From NCBI RefSeq assembly GCF_001274725.1, contig NZ_LGUF01000007.1, positions 5,275,658 through 5,339,657 on the forward strand: a stretch of 64,000 bases of DNA, read 5' to 3'. The notes below the pieces were generated by a model. It saw only the letters and a list, made by a program, of their open reading frames with translations. It had not been told where the DNA came from and did no database searches. Of the stretch, positions 43,530-52,346 are shown in pieces (the first letter of the stretch is position 1; every line of letters starts with the position of its first letter). The DNA comes from Sporosarcina globispora. GTDB lineage: Bacteria > Bacillota > Bacilli > Bacillales > Cytobacillaceae. A program made the translations under genes and the position numbers.

Positions 43530-44726
43530 TTACAAGAATTGTACAAAGATGCCTGCTAATATAACTGATACGATTGTAACTGTGATAAAGCCGCCAACAA
43601 GCATAGGCGGCAGCATATGACTTGTTAAAGCTTCTCTTTCCTTTTCATCTTCTGTTAAAGAATTGATTACTTCATTTGTGATAATATAATCTGCCGGAAA
43701 ACCATAAAGTGCTGTCAGGGAGACAGCAAACGCCATTTCCTTGCTGACCTTTAAAATTTTGCCTGCAATATACGAGAATACATACATCCCGGCTACCCCA
43801 ATGATAACCGTTCCAATTAGAGGAAGGATTATGCTCATAAGCATTTCTGGGGTTGCTTGCTTTAATCCATCGAAAATGAACAGCATAAGCACTAGGATGG
43901 CAATCCCAAACCCGTTTGCCTTCTGAAGCACCTGTTTTTCCAAAAAGCCAATACTTGTGGCAATAACCCCAAACAATAAGCAGAGGACAAATGGACTAAT
44001 ATTTACAATCGGTGCAAGTAAAGCCGATACCTGATAGGCTAAAAAAGCCACCAATGTAAGCCTGAAAAATTTGAAGAAATCTGTATTATATTTTTCCGGC
44101 ATGTTTTTAAATAGCTTGGGTTCCATGGCAGGCATAACTTCCGCAGCAGCAGCAATTTCCTCTTGTGCAGAAGTGAGGTTTCCCTGCCTGTACATATCCA
44201 GCAGCCTTCTTCCCTCTTTCTTTAACACAAGCGCTGTTAATGGATATCCAGCAAAACCCTGCATGACATAAATGACGATAGCAAAGACTGAAAGGGTTGT
44301 TAAGCCGGCTGCCTGCGCTCCTTCAGACATAATTAAAGCTGAAACAATTCCTCCTACCAACGGCGGAATGGCAACGATCATGGTTTGCAAACCAAAGATC
44401 AATGACCCGATTCCTAATAAAGCAGCAACAATTCCAAAAATGCCTGAGAAAGCAATGATAATCGTCTTCCATTGATTTTTTAGCTCTTGGAGAGAAAGCA
44501 GGGTTCCCATATTCGTAATAAGCAAATACATCATCATAACAGCAACTACGGAAGGAACACCTGCAATAGCCACAATTTCTTTTGGGAAGAACGTCCAGTA
44601 ACCGATAAGGAATAAGATTCCGGCAACGAACATGGATGGTATCCAAGCTTTTGTGCGGACAGCAACAAAGTCCCCTACTAATAAAACAAAAATGACAATG
44701 ACCAGCGCGAGCATTTGTGACATCAA
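43530..44726 (-). CDS. Predicted integral membrane transporter of the amidohydrolase cluster
   Basis: A 398-aa protein with about eleven membrane helices and one cytoplasmic linker near residues 175-225. Glycine-rich membrane segments such as IPPLVGGIVSALIMSEGAQA recall the substrate loops of sodium-coupled symporters (GltS-like). I cannot place it in a named family. It is the last gene of the catabolic cluster, 167 bp after an amidohydrolase, with a stem-loop in the gap, so it probably imports the cluster's substrate. The first ATG of two near the start is arbitrary (MMSQML); GGAGG lies upstream. Confidence 0.65.
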   Translation of the reverse strand: MMSQMLALVIVIFVLLVGDFVAVRTKAWIPSMFVAGILFLIGYWTFFPKEIVAIAGVPSVVAVMMMYLLITNMGTLLSLQELKNQWKTIIIAFSGIFGIVAALLGIGSLIFGLQTMIVAIPPLVGGIVSALIMSEGAQAAGLTTLSVFAIVIYVMQGFAGYPLTALVLKKEGRRLLDMYRQGNLTSAQEEIAAAAEVMPAMEPKLFKNMPEKYNTDFFKFFRLTLVAFLAYQVSALLAPIVNISPFVLCLLFGVIATSIGFLEKQVLQKANGFGIAILVLMLFIFDGLKQATPEMLMSIILPLIGTVIIGVAGMYVFSYIAGKILKVSKEMAFAVSLTALYGFPADYIITNEVINSLTEDEKEREALTSHMLPPMLVGGFITVTIVSVILAGIFVQFL

Positions 44727-44809
44727 AAAACCTCCATTTCAAAAATATAAAATATTTAAAATTTTTAAAATATTTTAAATGTACTAGAATACTAAAAAGT
44801 AAGTCTGAA

Positions 44810-44838
44810 CCCAAAAAGCTTAGAATATACCTTTTGGG
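44810..44838 (-). promoter_or_regulatory. Stem-loop between amidohydrolase and permease genes
   Basis: CCCAAAAGG and CCTTTTTGGG arms with an 11-nt loop and no T-run. An A/T-only palindrome lies just after it. It may tune permease expression or stabilise the upstream mRNA. Confidence 0.45.
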
Positions 44839-44893
44839 CCAGAATACTTATCCTGTTACATATTTTGAAGGTGTTCTCATCATGGGAATAGAG

Positions 44894-46156
44894 CTATACT
44901 AAAGCGCCCTGCTTCTGTCCTTTTTTTACAATAACCCCGCCTTTAATGACAACATGAATGTTTGAGTTATCTTCCAAAGATTTTAGGTTTGTCAGCGGAT
45001 TTGTTCTCGTTATCACAATATCAGCCAGCTTCCCTGCTTCAAGAGTTCCTATTTGGTCCTCCCATCCCATACATTCCGCTGCCACTTTTGTTGTGGCAAC
45101 TATAGTTTCCATCGGTGACATGCCAATTTCATTCATTAACGACAGTTCTCTTAAATTAGTGCCATGAGGCATAACACCGGCATCTGTTCCCATGGCTATT
45201 TTCACTCCAGCTTTATAAGCTTTTTCAATGCTTGCCTTATGAGCATCTATTGCCTCCATTGCTTTTTTTATGCCATATTCCGGCATTCCTGCTTTTTCCG
45301 AAAGTTCAAGAACAGCAACAGGAGCCAAAAGGGTCGGGACCAGGTATGTGCCATGCTTGAGCATAAGTTCAATACATTCATCATCAATATAAATTCCGTG
45401 CTCGATCGAATGAATGCCTGCTTTTATTGCATTTTTAATTCCCTCTGCTCCCTGTGCGTGTGCCATAACCTTTAATCCACGGCGAAATTGCGCTTCCTCC
45501 ACCATTACTTTTAGCTCCTCAATATTAAACTGAGTAAACTCCGGATGGTCTGTTGGGCTTAAAACTCCCCCTGTACTGTGCACTTTGATTACATCAGCCC
45601 CAGCACGAAGGATTTCCCGTACGGTTTTCCTTACACTTTCTACACCATCACAAATTCCATTTGGCATTCCGGGATATTCATCTAATAGTAATTTGACCGT
45701 TTGGCCAGATGCTGTATAAGAGTCACCGTGTCCCCCGGTCGTTGTAAGGGCCGTAATACTGATTTGCATACGCGGTCCTAGGATTAATCCTTGTTCGACT
45801 GCCTGCTTTACTCCTGCATCGGTGCCGCCGCAGTCCCGTACCGCTGTAATTCCTGCATTTATGGTGTTTTTCATATACTCTATTGCCTGATAGAAATTGT
45901 AGGAAAAGGGAGTGGCCAGTCGCTTTTCAATTGGCTGATACTCGAGCATCATATGTACATGAGTATCGATAAACCCGGGAAGGATACATCCTCCTTCTGC
46001 ATCAAGAACCTGCACCTCCCCTGCAAAATTTGGAAGATCCTTTTCACTGCCTGCAAATAATAGTTTTTCTTTCTCAAAAGCTACCGCACTATTGACAATC
46101 GGTTCTCCGCCGTTCCCGTCAATTAAAGTCCCATTCTTTATAACCGTAATGGCCAT
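44894..46156 (-). CDS. Metal-dependent amidohydrolase (imidazolonepropionase/prolidase-like), copy 1
   Basis: A 420-aa amidohydrolase-superfamily enzyme. Metal and catalytic motifs are DTHVHM, VIKVHSTGG, VMAHAQGA, GIHSIEHG and MGTDAGV. This group contains imidazolonepropionase-like proteins and the Xaa-Pro or Xaa-Arg dipeptidases of the Sgx9260/Cc2672 type, so a dipeptide or N-acyl amino acid substrate is likely. It is a clear relative of the enzyme at 49522 in the same cluster, but the two are well diverged, suggesting different substrates. I start at MAITVIKNG, which has AAGGAG at good spacing. Confidence 0.85.
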   Translation of the reverse strand: MAITVIKNGTLIDGNGGEPIVNSAVAFEKEKLLFAGSEKDLPNFAGEVQVLDAEGGCILPGFIDTHVHMMLEYQPIEKRLATPFSYNFYQAIEYMKNTINAGITAVRDCGGTDAGVKQAVEQGLILGPRMQISITALTTTGGHGDSYTASGQTVKLLLDEYPGMPNGICDGVESVRKTVREILRAGADVIKVHSTGGVLSPTDHPEFTQFNIEELKVMVEEAQFRRGLKVMAHAQGAEGIKNAIKAGIHSIEHGIYIDDECIELMLKHGTYLVPTLLAPVAVLELSEKAGMPEYGIKKAMEAIDAHKASIEKAYKAGVKIAMGTDAGVMPHGTNLRELSLMNEIGMSPMETIVATTKVAAECMGWEDQIGTLEAGKLADIVITRTNPLTNLKSLEDNSNIHVVIKGGVIVKKGQKQGALV

Positions 46157-46224
46157 TATGAACATCTCCTTTTTAAATATAGCTTTTCGAGAACAGTTTC
46201 TTTTTTATTGGAGCATATAGAAAA

Positions 46225-47442
46225 CTATACGATTTCAGCTTTCACCTTATCCGTTTGCTGGACTCCGCCATTAATTAAGTACTTTACCGCAGATGCTCCA
46301 AGTAAATTGGCTGCGACTAATAGCCCTTTTTCTTCAATATCAAACTTCGGATGGTGATGAGGATATGTGGTTTCGCGGCCTTCTAATTCTGCACCTGTGA
46401 AGAAAAACGTTCCCGGTACTTTTTCAAGATAATAAGCAAAATCCTCACCGCCCATTTGCGGCTGTGCCTCTACTGTTTTGATAACTCCAGGAACGGAAGG
46501 CGCCAGCTCTGCAACAAACTCAGTTTCCTCTTTGTGATTGACAGTTGGAGGATAGCCTCTTAAAAATTGGTAAGAGAATTCGGCATCCGCCGCCAGGCAT
46601 GTTCCTTCGACGATCCTGCGAATCTCATTTTCTACTTTTGTGCGAACTTCCTCTTTGAAGGTTCTGACTGTACCTGTTAATTTAACTGAGTCGGCAATAA
46701 CATTAAACGCATTGATTGAATCAAAAGACCCGACAGATACGACGGCCGAATCAAGGGGATCAATGCGGCGGCTGACGATCTGCTGCAGGTTTACAACCAA
46801 CTGAGAAGCAATGGCAATGCTATCTTTCGTAAGATGGGGCTGGGCTCCATGCCCTCCCTTTCCCTGGACTGTAATGTGAAAACGGTCGGCAGCAGCCATG
46901 GCAGGGCCTGATCGGTAGCCAATTTCTCCGAGAGGACTGGTTGCCCAAATATGGGTCCCAAAAATTACATCTACTCCATCAAGGCAGCCATCTTCCACCA
47001 TGGCCACGGCACCACCGGGAGCATACTCCTCTGCATGCTGGTGGATAAAGACAACATTTCCCGTAAGCTCATCCTTTAACTGATTTAATGCTTTGGCAAG
47101 CCCAAGAAGTGTGGCTGTATGTCCATCATGGCCACATGCGTGCATGACGCCGGGAGTCTTTGATTTATAGGGAACATCATTTTCTTCCTGAATGGGAAGT
47201 GCATCAAAATCAGCCCGGAGTGCTGCGGTTTTGCCTGGTTTTCCACCTCGGAGAGTAGCTACCACACCTCTTCCTCCCACTCCCGTGCGGACTTCATGTC
47301 CAAGTTTTTCGTGAAAAGCCGCTATATACTTCGGAGTCTCTACTTCTTCAAAAGAGAGCTCAGGATGCATATGCAGATGCCTGCGGATTTCAACTATTTC
47401 GTTATAATTGTCTTCTAAAAGCTTATAGAGTTTATCCAGCAT
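46225..47442 (-). CDS. M20-family amidohydrolase (N-acyl-amino acid hydrolase)
   Basis: A 405-aa zinc hydrolase of the M20D group (hippurate hydrolase, N-acetyl-amino acid deacetylase and IAA-amino acid hydrolase type). Metal and catalytic residues are in ADFDALPIQE, MHACGHDGHTA, HQHAEEYAPGGA and MGGEDFAYYLE. The family removes acyl groups from amino acids or cleaves small amides. The start MLDKLYKL has GGGGAG 7 nt upstream; the frame is open 44 codons further, overlapping the regulator gene, but that part is not conserved. It is central to the cluster and gives the best clue that an N-acylated amino acid is consumed. Confidence 0.88.
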   Translation of the reverse strand: MLDKLYKLLEDNYNEIVEIRRHLHMHPELSFEEVETPKYIAAFHEKLGHEVRTGVGGRGVVATLRGGKPGKTAALRADFDALPIQEENDVPYKSKTPGVMHACGHDGHTATLLGLAKALNQLKDELTGNVVFIHQHAEEYAPGGAVAMVEDGCLDGVDVIFGTHIWATSPLGEIGYRSGPAMAAADRFHITVQGKGGHGAQPHLTKDSIAIASQLVVNLQQIVSRRIDPLDSAVVSVGSFDSINAFNVIADSVKLTGTVRTFKEEVRTKVENEIRRIVEGTCLAADAEFSYQFLRGYPPTVNHKEETEFVAELAPSVPGVIKTVEAQPQMGGEDFAYYLEKVPGTFFFTGAELEGRETTYPHHHPKFDIEEKGLLVAANLLGASAVKYLINGGVQQTDKVKAEIV

Positions 47443-47527
47443 TGAATTCTCCCCTGTTCCTATTTGATATGAATGTTTCACGCTTTCGACATTCGCCCTT
47501 GTTTTCCTTAGCGAAGATGCAGCTACA

Positions 47528-48172
47528 TTATGATTTCTTATCCAAGTAGCTGTAGATAGTGAACTTGGATACATTCAGCAATTCTGCTACATTGTTAATA
47601 CTCCCTTTTATAAGGAATAACCCCATCTCATCCAGAAGACGAATAAACTCGATCCTCTCATTCTTTTCCAATAACGCAACCGGCTTCCCTAACTTTTCCT
47701 GTGCCCGATCGATCATTCTTTTTTCCAGATCATTTACAGATTGCGGGAAGGTTTCCTCTTCATTGTCTTCGTGGACATTTACCATTTCGTTTATGAAGGT
47801 TCCTGTCATGGTTAAAAGCGTTACATCCAGATTAATACAAAGGCAGCCCACTATATTCCCTTCATCGTCACGAATGATAATGGATGATGATTTGATCTTT
47901 TTTCCTTTAATCGTTTTGTTAGGGTAGTTTAATAGATACTTTTCCTCCTTGCCGCATCTTAAGACAGCAAGCCCTAAATCAGTCATCGGCGACCCGATAT
48001 CCCTGCCTGTAACATGGCCATTATAAATGGCGACGATGGATGAGGAGATGTCGGTTAAATCATGAAGGACCACTTCACAATGACTGCCTATTGTCTTTGC
48101 AATGCCTTCTGCTATTGGAATATAACTTTTAAAAATTGGATGAGCTGCTGCTTTCTCGTCTAAATTAGTCAA
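47528..48172 (-). CDS. YheO/DauR-type PAS-HTH transcriptional regulator
   Basis: A 214-aa regulator with an N-terminal YheO-like PAS domain (EVVLHDLTDISSSIVAIYNG, then SSSIIIRDDEGNIVGCLCIN) and a C-terminal helix-turn-helix (VAELLNVSKFTIYSYLDKK). DauR controls D-arginine catabolism in Pseudomonas, and relatives sit with amino acid catabolic genes, often beside RidA proteins and PLP lyases. It is inside the cluster and is the likely local controller; its target site is not identified. Confidence 0.85.
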   Translation of the reverse strand: MTNLDEKAAAHPIFKSYIPIAEGIAKTIGSHCEVVLHDLTDISSSIVAIYNGHVTGRDIGSPMTDLGLAVLRCGKEEKYLLNYPNKTIKGKKIKSSSIIIRDDEGNIVGCLCINLDVTLLTMTGTFINEMVNVHEDNEEETFPQSVNDLEKRMIDRAQEKLGKPVALLEKNERIEFIRLLDEMGLFLIKGSINNVAELLNVSKFTIYSYLDKKS

Positions 48173-48220
48173 AGCATTCCTCCCCCTATTTTCTGGAGAT
48201 ATTTATATATATCTAAATAT

Positions 48221-49477
48221 TCAGTTATTTACTGCCGCGCTTTGTTTATGCTGCTCAATGAAAGCTGCCAATCCTTTTTTAAATATCTGTACTTCTTCCT
48301 TGGTATTGTAAGGCGCAAGCCCAATTCGAATCCAGCCCCCGCTAGAGTTAACACCAAATTTTTCCGCCATAGTTGATGCATAAAAGTCACCATCTGCTAC
48401 GCACATATTATAATTTTCCGCAAGCCAGGCTGTAACATCTCTAGAATTATGAGCCTCTAATGTGAAAGCAAAGGTCGGTGTCTTTTTCCCTTTAGAAGCA
48501 CGGTACAGCCGGATTCCCGGCAAGCTTTGCAGAAAACCTTCCAAATCAGAGGAAAGGCTGCATTCATATTCGTCTATGGCATGTATCCCAGAGAGTAACC
48601 GTTCTCTGCGTGTGGAACCGTTCCCAAGTTCTTCAATAAACCGAAGTGCCCCTATGACACCTGCAATTCCTTCATGATTCTGGGTTCCTGTTTCAAGTTT
48701 ATAGGGAATATCCGAAGGAGCCGGCTTAAGCTTGTAGACTGATAGTTTCTTAAATAAATCTTCCCGGATTGCCGCTATTCCTACATGGGGTCCAAAGAAC
48801 TTATATGATGAGCAAAGAAGAATATCACACCCGAATTCATTCATATCAAGAGCCATATGGGGTGCTCCATGAACAGCATCAATAACAGTCAGGGAACCAA
48901 CCTCTTTTGCACGATTGATAATCGGCTTAATATCTGTAACGGTTCCCGTTACATTAGAGGAAAGTCCAGCTGCCACCAGCTTGGTTCTGTCTGTAATCAT
49001 CTCATCAAGAGCATCCAGCCTGAGAGAAAGTGTCTCCCGATCAAGTTCCAGAAATTTCACCGTCGCTCCCCTATCATGAGCAAGGGTTATCCAGGGATCA
49101 ACATTTGCCCGATGATCCAGCTCCGTCACAACGATTTCATCACCTTCTTTAATAAAATCGCTTAAGCTTCTGGCGATTGAGAAGGCAAGTGTGGTCATGT
49201 TGGCTCCGAATGCAACTTCCTGATCCTTACAGCCTAGAAAATCCGAGACAGCAGCTCTTGCCTCGTTCAGCATTTGATCCGTCTGGATACTTGTGTTAAA
49301 TGGTCCGTGAAGGTTCGCCATGCCGTTCCTGATATATCGATTCATTGATTCTAACGCATAATCAGCCATCTGTGTTCCGCCAGGACCATCAAAAAAGATC
49401 ACCTGCCGGCCTTGGTCCAATCGGCTTAAAGCAGGGAATCTGTCCCTAACTTTTTCAATCGGGAACATTTCTTTCAT
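48221..49477 (-). CDS. Class V aminotransferase-fold PLP enzyme (cysteine desulfurase-like, VC1184 type)
   Basis: A 418-aa fold-type I PLP enzyme. FFDGPGGTQ near the N-terminus and the PLP lysine in CSSYKFFGPH are typical of the cysteine-desulfurase-like VC1184 subfamily, which is distinct from IscS/SufS. H in TELDHRANV stacks on the cofactor. Members probably act as lyases or desulfurases on free amino acids rather than in Fe-S assembly, and no Fe-S genes are nearby. It lies 44 bp after amidohydrolase copy 2. The substrate is unknown. Confidence 0.82.
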   Translation of the reverse strand: MKEMFPIEKVRDRFPALSRLDQGRQVIFFDGPGGTQMADYALESMNRYIRNGMANLHGPFNTSIQTDQMLNEARAAVSDFLGCKDQEVAFGANMTTLAFSIARSLSDFIKEGDEIVVTELDHRANVDPWITLAHDRGATVKFLELDRETLSLRLDALDEMITDRTKLVAAGLSSNVTGTVTDIKPIINRAKEVGSLTVIDAVHGAPHMALDMNEFGCDILLCSSYKFFGPHVGIAAIREDLFKKLSVYKLKPAPSDIPYKLETGTQNHEGIAGVIGALRFIEELGNGSTRRERLLSGIHAIDEYECSLSSDLEGFLQSLPGIRLYRASKGKKTPTFAFTLEAHNSRDVTAWLAENYNMCVADGDFYASTMAEKFGVNSSGGWIRIGLAPYNTKEEVQIFKKGLAAFIEQHKQSAAVNN

Positions 49478-49521
49478 GTGGTGTTCACTCCTTTACCGTT
49501 ACATTCAATATAAGGATTCCT

Positions 49522-50739
49522 TTAAGCATGCAGCGTTTTCTTCTCAGTGTTATATTCAGACTGCTGATGAACCATTCGGCCATTGGCAAAAACATAGACA
49601 GGAGATTTCAACGTGTAAATATCTTCCAACGGATTGCCGGCGACTACCAAAAGGTCAGAAGCTTTTCCTTCTTGTACTGAGCCTATGATGCCATCCTTTT
49701 TCACCGCTTTTGCCGCCCCCAAGGTAGCTGCGGAAATGGCTTCATAAGAAGTCATTCCATATTCCATCATAAGGGCAAGCTCGTCAATGAGAAGACCCGG
49801 TGTATTAAAAGGTGTCCCGGCATCTGTTCCTGCTGCAATCGGCACACCTGCCTTAATAGCCAATTGAAAACTAATTTTATGATCATCAATAATCTTTTTT
49901 AGTTTATCGATCATGTAATCCGGCACACTCCCGGGCTTATCTATGATCAGCTTTGGAGCTATAAGGGTGGGAACAAGATACGTTCCTTTTCTCAGCATCA
50001 GCTCTACTGCCTCTTCATCCAATAAGTAAGCATGCTCGATGGTCGTCACTCCGGCTCTAATGGCATTCTTAATGCCCTCTGTCCCTATTGTATGGGCAGC
50101 AGTAGTCTTTGAAGCCTTATTGGCTTCCTGGCAGATACAGCTTAATTCTTCCTCCGAAAACTGTGTTGCTCCCGGGTCGTTCCCTTCTGTTAAAACACCG
50201 CCTGTTGCCATTACTTTCAGTAAATCTGCACCGGCTTTGATTTGTGTACGGGCAGCTTTTCGAACCTCATCACAGCCGTCTGCCTCAATCGCCATGACAT
50301 GTCCATGTCCTCCTGTCATGACAATCGGACGCCCGGCAGCAAATACTCGGGGACCGTCTATCACTCCCGAAGAAACAGCATTCCGGTAGGATATATCAAC
50401 GTTATATCTTGTGCCCAGATTCCGTACAGATGTGATGCCTGCTTTAAGGAATTGATAGCCCTGCTGTACCGCTTTAAAAGCAATATCCTCAGGTCCATCC
50501 AGCTTCATACTGGCAAATGGATCTGGCGAAGTGTCCATCCCCAAATGAACATGGGAATCTATTAAACCGGGAAGAACCGTAAGGCCAGACCCATCAATTT
50601 CTTCAAAAACAACTCCTTCGGCTGTTACATGCTGACCAGCTTCAAGGATTCCTGTTTCATTAAAGAGGACTTCTCCATGTTCGATTACTTCCTCGCCACG
50701 GCATGTAAGAATTCGGATATTCGTTAATTTATACGTCAT
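49522..50739 (-). CDS. Metal-dependent amidohydrolase (imidazolonepropionase/prolidase-like), copy 2
   Basis: A 405-aa amidohydrolase with IDSHVHLGMD, LLKVMATGG, AAHTIGTEGI, TTIEHAYL and AAGTDAGTP. It is of the same subgroup as the enzyme at 44894 and has a matching order of motifs. Its start overlaps the end of the PLP lyase gene by 4 bp, so the two are translated together. Two diverged amidohydrolases in one operon suggest cleavage of two related amide or dipeptide substrates, or successive steps of one route. Confidence 0.85.
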   Translation of the reverse strand: MTYKLTNIRILTCRGEEVIEHGEVLFNETGILEAGQHVTAEGVVFEEIDGSGLTVLPGLIDSHVHLGMDTSPDPFASMKLDGPEDIAFKAVQQGYQFLKAGITSVRNLGTRYNVDISYRNAVSSGVIDGPRVFAAGRPIVMTGGHGHVMAIEADGCDEVRKAARTQIKAGADLLKVMATGGVLTEGNDPGATQFSEEELSCICQEANKASKTTAAHTIGTEGIKNAIRAGVTTIEHAYLLDEEAVELMLRKGTYLVPTLIAPKLIIDKPGSVPDYMIDKLKKIIDDHKISFQLAIKAGVPIAAGTDAGTPFNTPGLLIDELALMMEYGMTSYEAISAATLGAAKAVKKDGIIGSVQEGKASDLLVVAGNPLEDIYTLKSPVYVFANGRMVHQQSEYNTEKKTLHA

Positions 50740-51731
50740 TGAACGACCTCGCTTCCCCTATAATTTTTCTGATTATACTCTCTTATCAGGGACTGGTAGA
50801 GTTCAAAGCTGATATTTCCGCCACTTACCATAACGGCAACCTTTTTATTTCTCAGGTGAACATGTCCATTAATCATAGCTGCCATGGCCGCTGCCCCTGA
50901 TGGCTCGACAACCAGCTTCGCCCGCTCAGCCAGTAGAGATACGCAATTTGCTATTTCAGCCTCTTTTACTAATACGAGATCATCCACATAATGCTGTGTA
51001 TGAGCAAAAGTCAATTCTCCCGGCTTTTTCGCCATTAATCCGTCTGCAATGGTATTCACTTTATCCACTTCAACGGGATGGCCGTGCTGGAGTGATGTAT
51101 ACATGGCCGTTGCTCCTTCTGTATTTACTCCAATCACTTTAATCGAAGGCTTTATTTCTTTCAGAGCAGCCGCAACACCTGAGATAAGCCCTCCTCCACT
51201 TACAGGGACGATGACAGCATCGAGCTCCGGCAACTCTTCAAGAAGCTCTAATCCGATTGTTCCTTGACCAGCAATAATATCATGGTCATCAAACGGATGG
51301 ACCATTGTTAATCCTTCCTCCTGATGCAGCTGATAGGCTTTTTCATACATACTAATGGAAGTGGTGCCATACTCAATCGCTCTTGCTCCGTATGATTCAA
51401 TCGCATTTTTTTTGCTGGGCACCGGATTCTCAGGCATGACCACTGTTGCACGGATGCCAAGTCTTTGGGCAGCATAAGCAGTACCGGCTCCGTGGTTTCC
51501 TGCTGAAAAAGCAACCACTCCTTTGCCTTGTTCTTCTTTAGATAGATTTACTATTTTGTTGTAAGCTCCGCGAATTTTGAACGAACCTGTTTTTTGAAGG
51601 TTTTCTGTCTTTAAGTAAATTTCGTTGCCGGAAAGTCTGGAAAAGGTGTTGGAATCTTGAAGAGGTGTCGGGATGGTAACACCAGCGAGATTAGCCCTGG
51701 CCTGCTGGATTTGTTTCATTGTTACGAGCAT
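50736..51731 (-). CDS. Threonine dehydratase-like PLP enzyme (serine/threonine ammonia-lyase family)
   Basis: A 331-aa fold-type II PLP enzyme like catabolic threonine ammonia-lyase (TdcB): K in KTGSFKIRGAYN binds the cofactor, SAGNHGAGTAYAA binds the substrate carboxylate, and SGGGLISGVAA holds the PLP phosphate. There is no C-terminal regulatory ACT domain, so it is the short catabolic form. It would yield a reactive enamine and then a 2-keto acid with ammonia. The RidA gene 11 bp upstream fits, since RidA hydrolyses such enamines. Threonine, serine, a D-amino acid or a substituted serine are all possible substrates. Confidence 0.85.
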   Translation of the reverse strand: MLVTMKQIQQARANLAGVTIPTPLQDSNTFSRLSGNEIYLKTENLQKTGSFKIRGAYNKIVNLSKEEQGKGVVAFSAGNHGAGTAYAAQRLGIRATVVMPENPVPSKKNAIESYGARAIEYGTTSISMYEKAYQLHQEEGLTMVHPFDDHDIIAGQGTIGLELLEELPELDAVIVPVSGGGLISGVAAALKEIKPSIKVIGVNTEGATAMYTSLQHGHPVEVDKVNTIADGLMAKKPGELTFAHTQHYVDDLVLVKEAEIANCVSLLAERAKLVVEPSGAAAMAAMINGHVHLRNKKVAVMVSGGNISFELYQSLIREYNQKNYRGSEVVQ

Positions 51732-51742
51732 TCATATACCTC

Positions 51743-52201
51743 CTAATGGATTATTTCAGCAATCATTTCAATTTCCACTGGTATATTAAAAGGGAGCACG
51801 CTTGTTCCGAGAGCAGATCTGGAATGTTTTCCGTTTTCCCCCAGCACTTCCACCAGGAAATCCGAAGCGCCGTTTATTACCTCTGGCTGCTGATAGAAAT
51901 CATCCTCACTGCTTACAAACCCAAGCAATTTGACTATTCTGATGTTATCGAGGCTTCCCACCTCTCCTTTTATCATACTTAGAAGGTTTAACGCAGAAAT
52001 CTTGGCGGCATTATATGCTTCTTCTAATGTTACGTCCTTTCCAACTCTGCCTGTATAAGCAGGCTTTCCATTTACAAAAGGACCTGCACCGGACAGGTAC
52101 AGCAATTGGCCGCTCCTTCTAACTGTCACATAATTTGCCATCGGCTGGGGAGATTCCTCAGGCCAGTCCATTCCTAAATCCTTTAATTTTTGATCAATCA
52201 A
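51743..52201 (-). CDS. RidA/YjgF-family enamine-imine deaminase-like protein
   Basis: A 152-aa protein of the YjgF/YER057c/UK114-like subgroup 1 (longer than canonical RidA), with LYLSGAGPFVNGKP near the N-terminus and the C-terminal signature SRSALGTSVLPFNIPVEIEM. RidA proteins hydrolyse 2-aminoacrylate and similar enamines released by PLP enzymes. It is the first gene of the eight-gene cluster, next to such a PLP enzyme, and divergent from the AlaX-like gene; the 145-bp gap between them holds promoters for both. Confidence 0.88.
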   Translation of the reverse strand: MIDQKLKDLGMDWPEESPQPMANYVTVRRSGQLLYLSGAGPFVNGKPAYTGRVGKDVTLEEAYNAAKISALNLLSMIKGEVGSLDNIRIVKLLGFVSSEDDFYQQPEVINGASDFLVEVLGENGKHSRSALGTSVLPFNIPVEIEMIAEIIH

Positions 52202-52287
52202 TTTTTCGCCTCCATATCTTTAGGGTTACTAAAATTATGTCATGATTTTCAAATTAATCAACAATTTTTTTAAATAATTAAAATTTT

Positions 52288-52316
52288 TTGTATATTCCCA
52301 ATTGTTTAGTTATACT
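52288..52316 (+). promoter_or_regulatory. Sigma-A promoter of the AlaX-like gene
   Basis: TTGTAT (-35), a 17-bp spacer and TATACT (-10). It supports the start of translation at 52347, since the longer frame would begin upstream of transcription. Confidence 0.65.
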
Positions 52317-52346
52317 AGTATAAAAAAAGAAGGGAAAGTGAAAGAG

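Noticed and set aside
47443..47574. 44 extra N-terminal residues for the M20 hydrolase
   Set aside because: They lie largely in the regulator gene and are not conserved; a good binding site precedes the internal ATG.
52302..52346. Longer N-terminus for the AlaX-like protein
   Set aside because: This start would lie upstream of the -10 box at 52311-52316, so it would not be transcribed.
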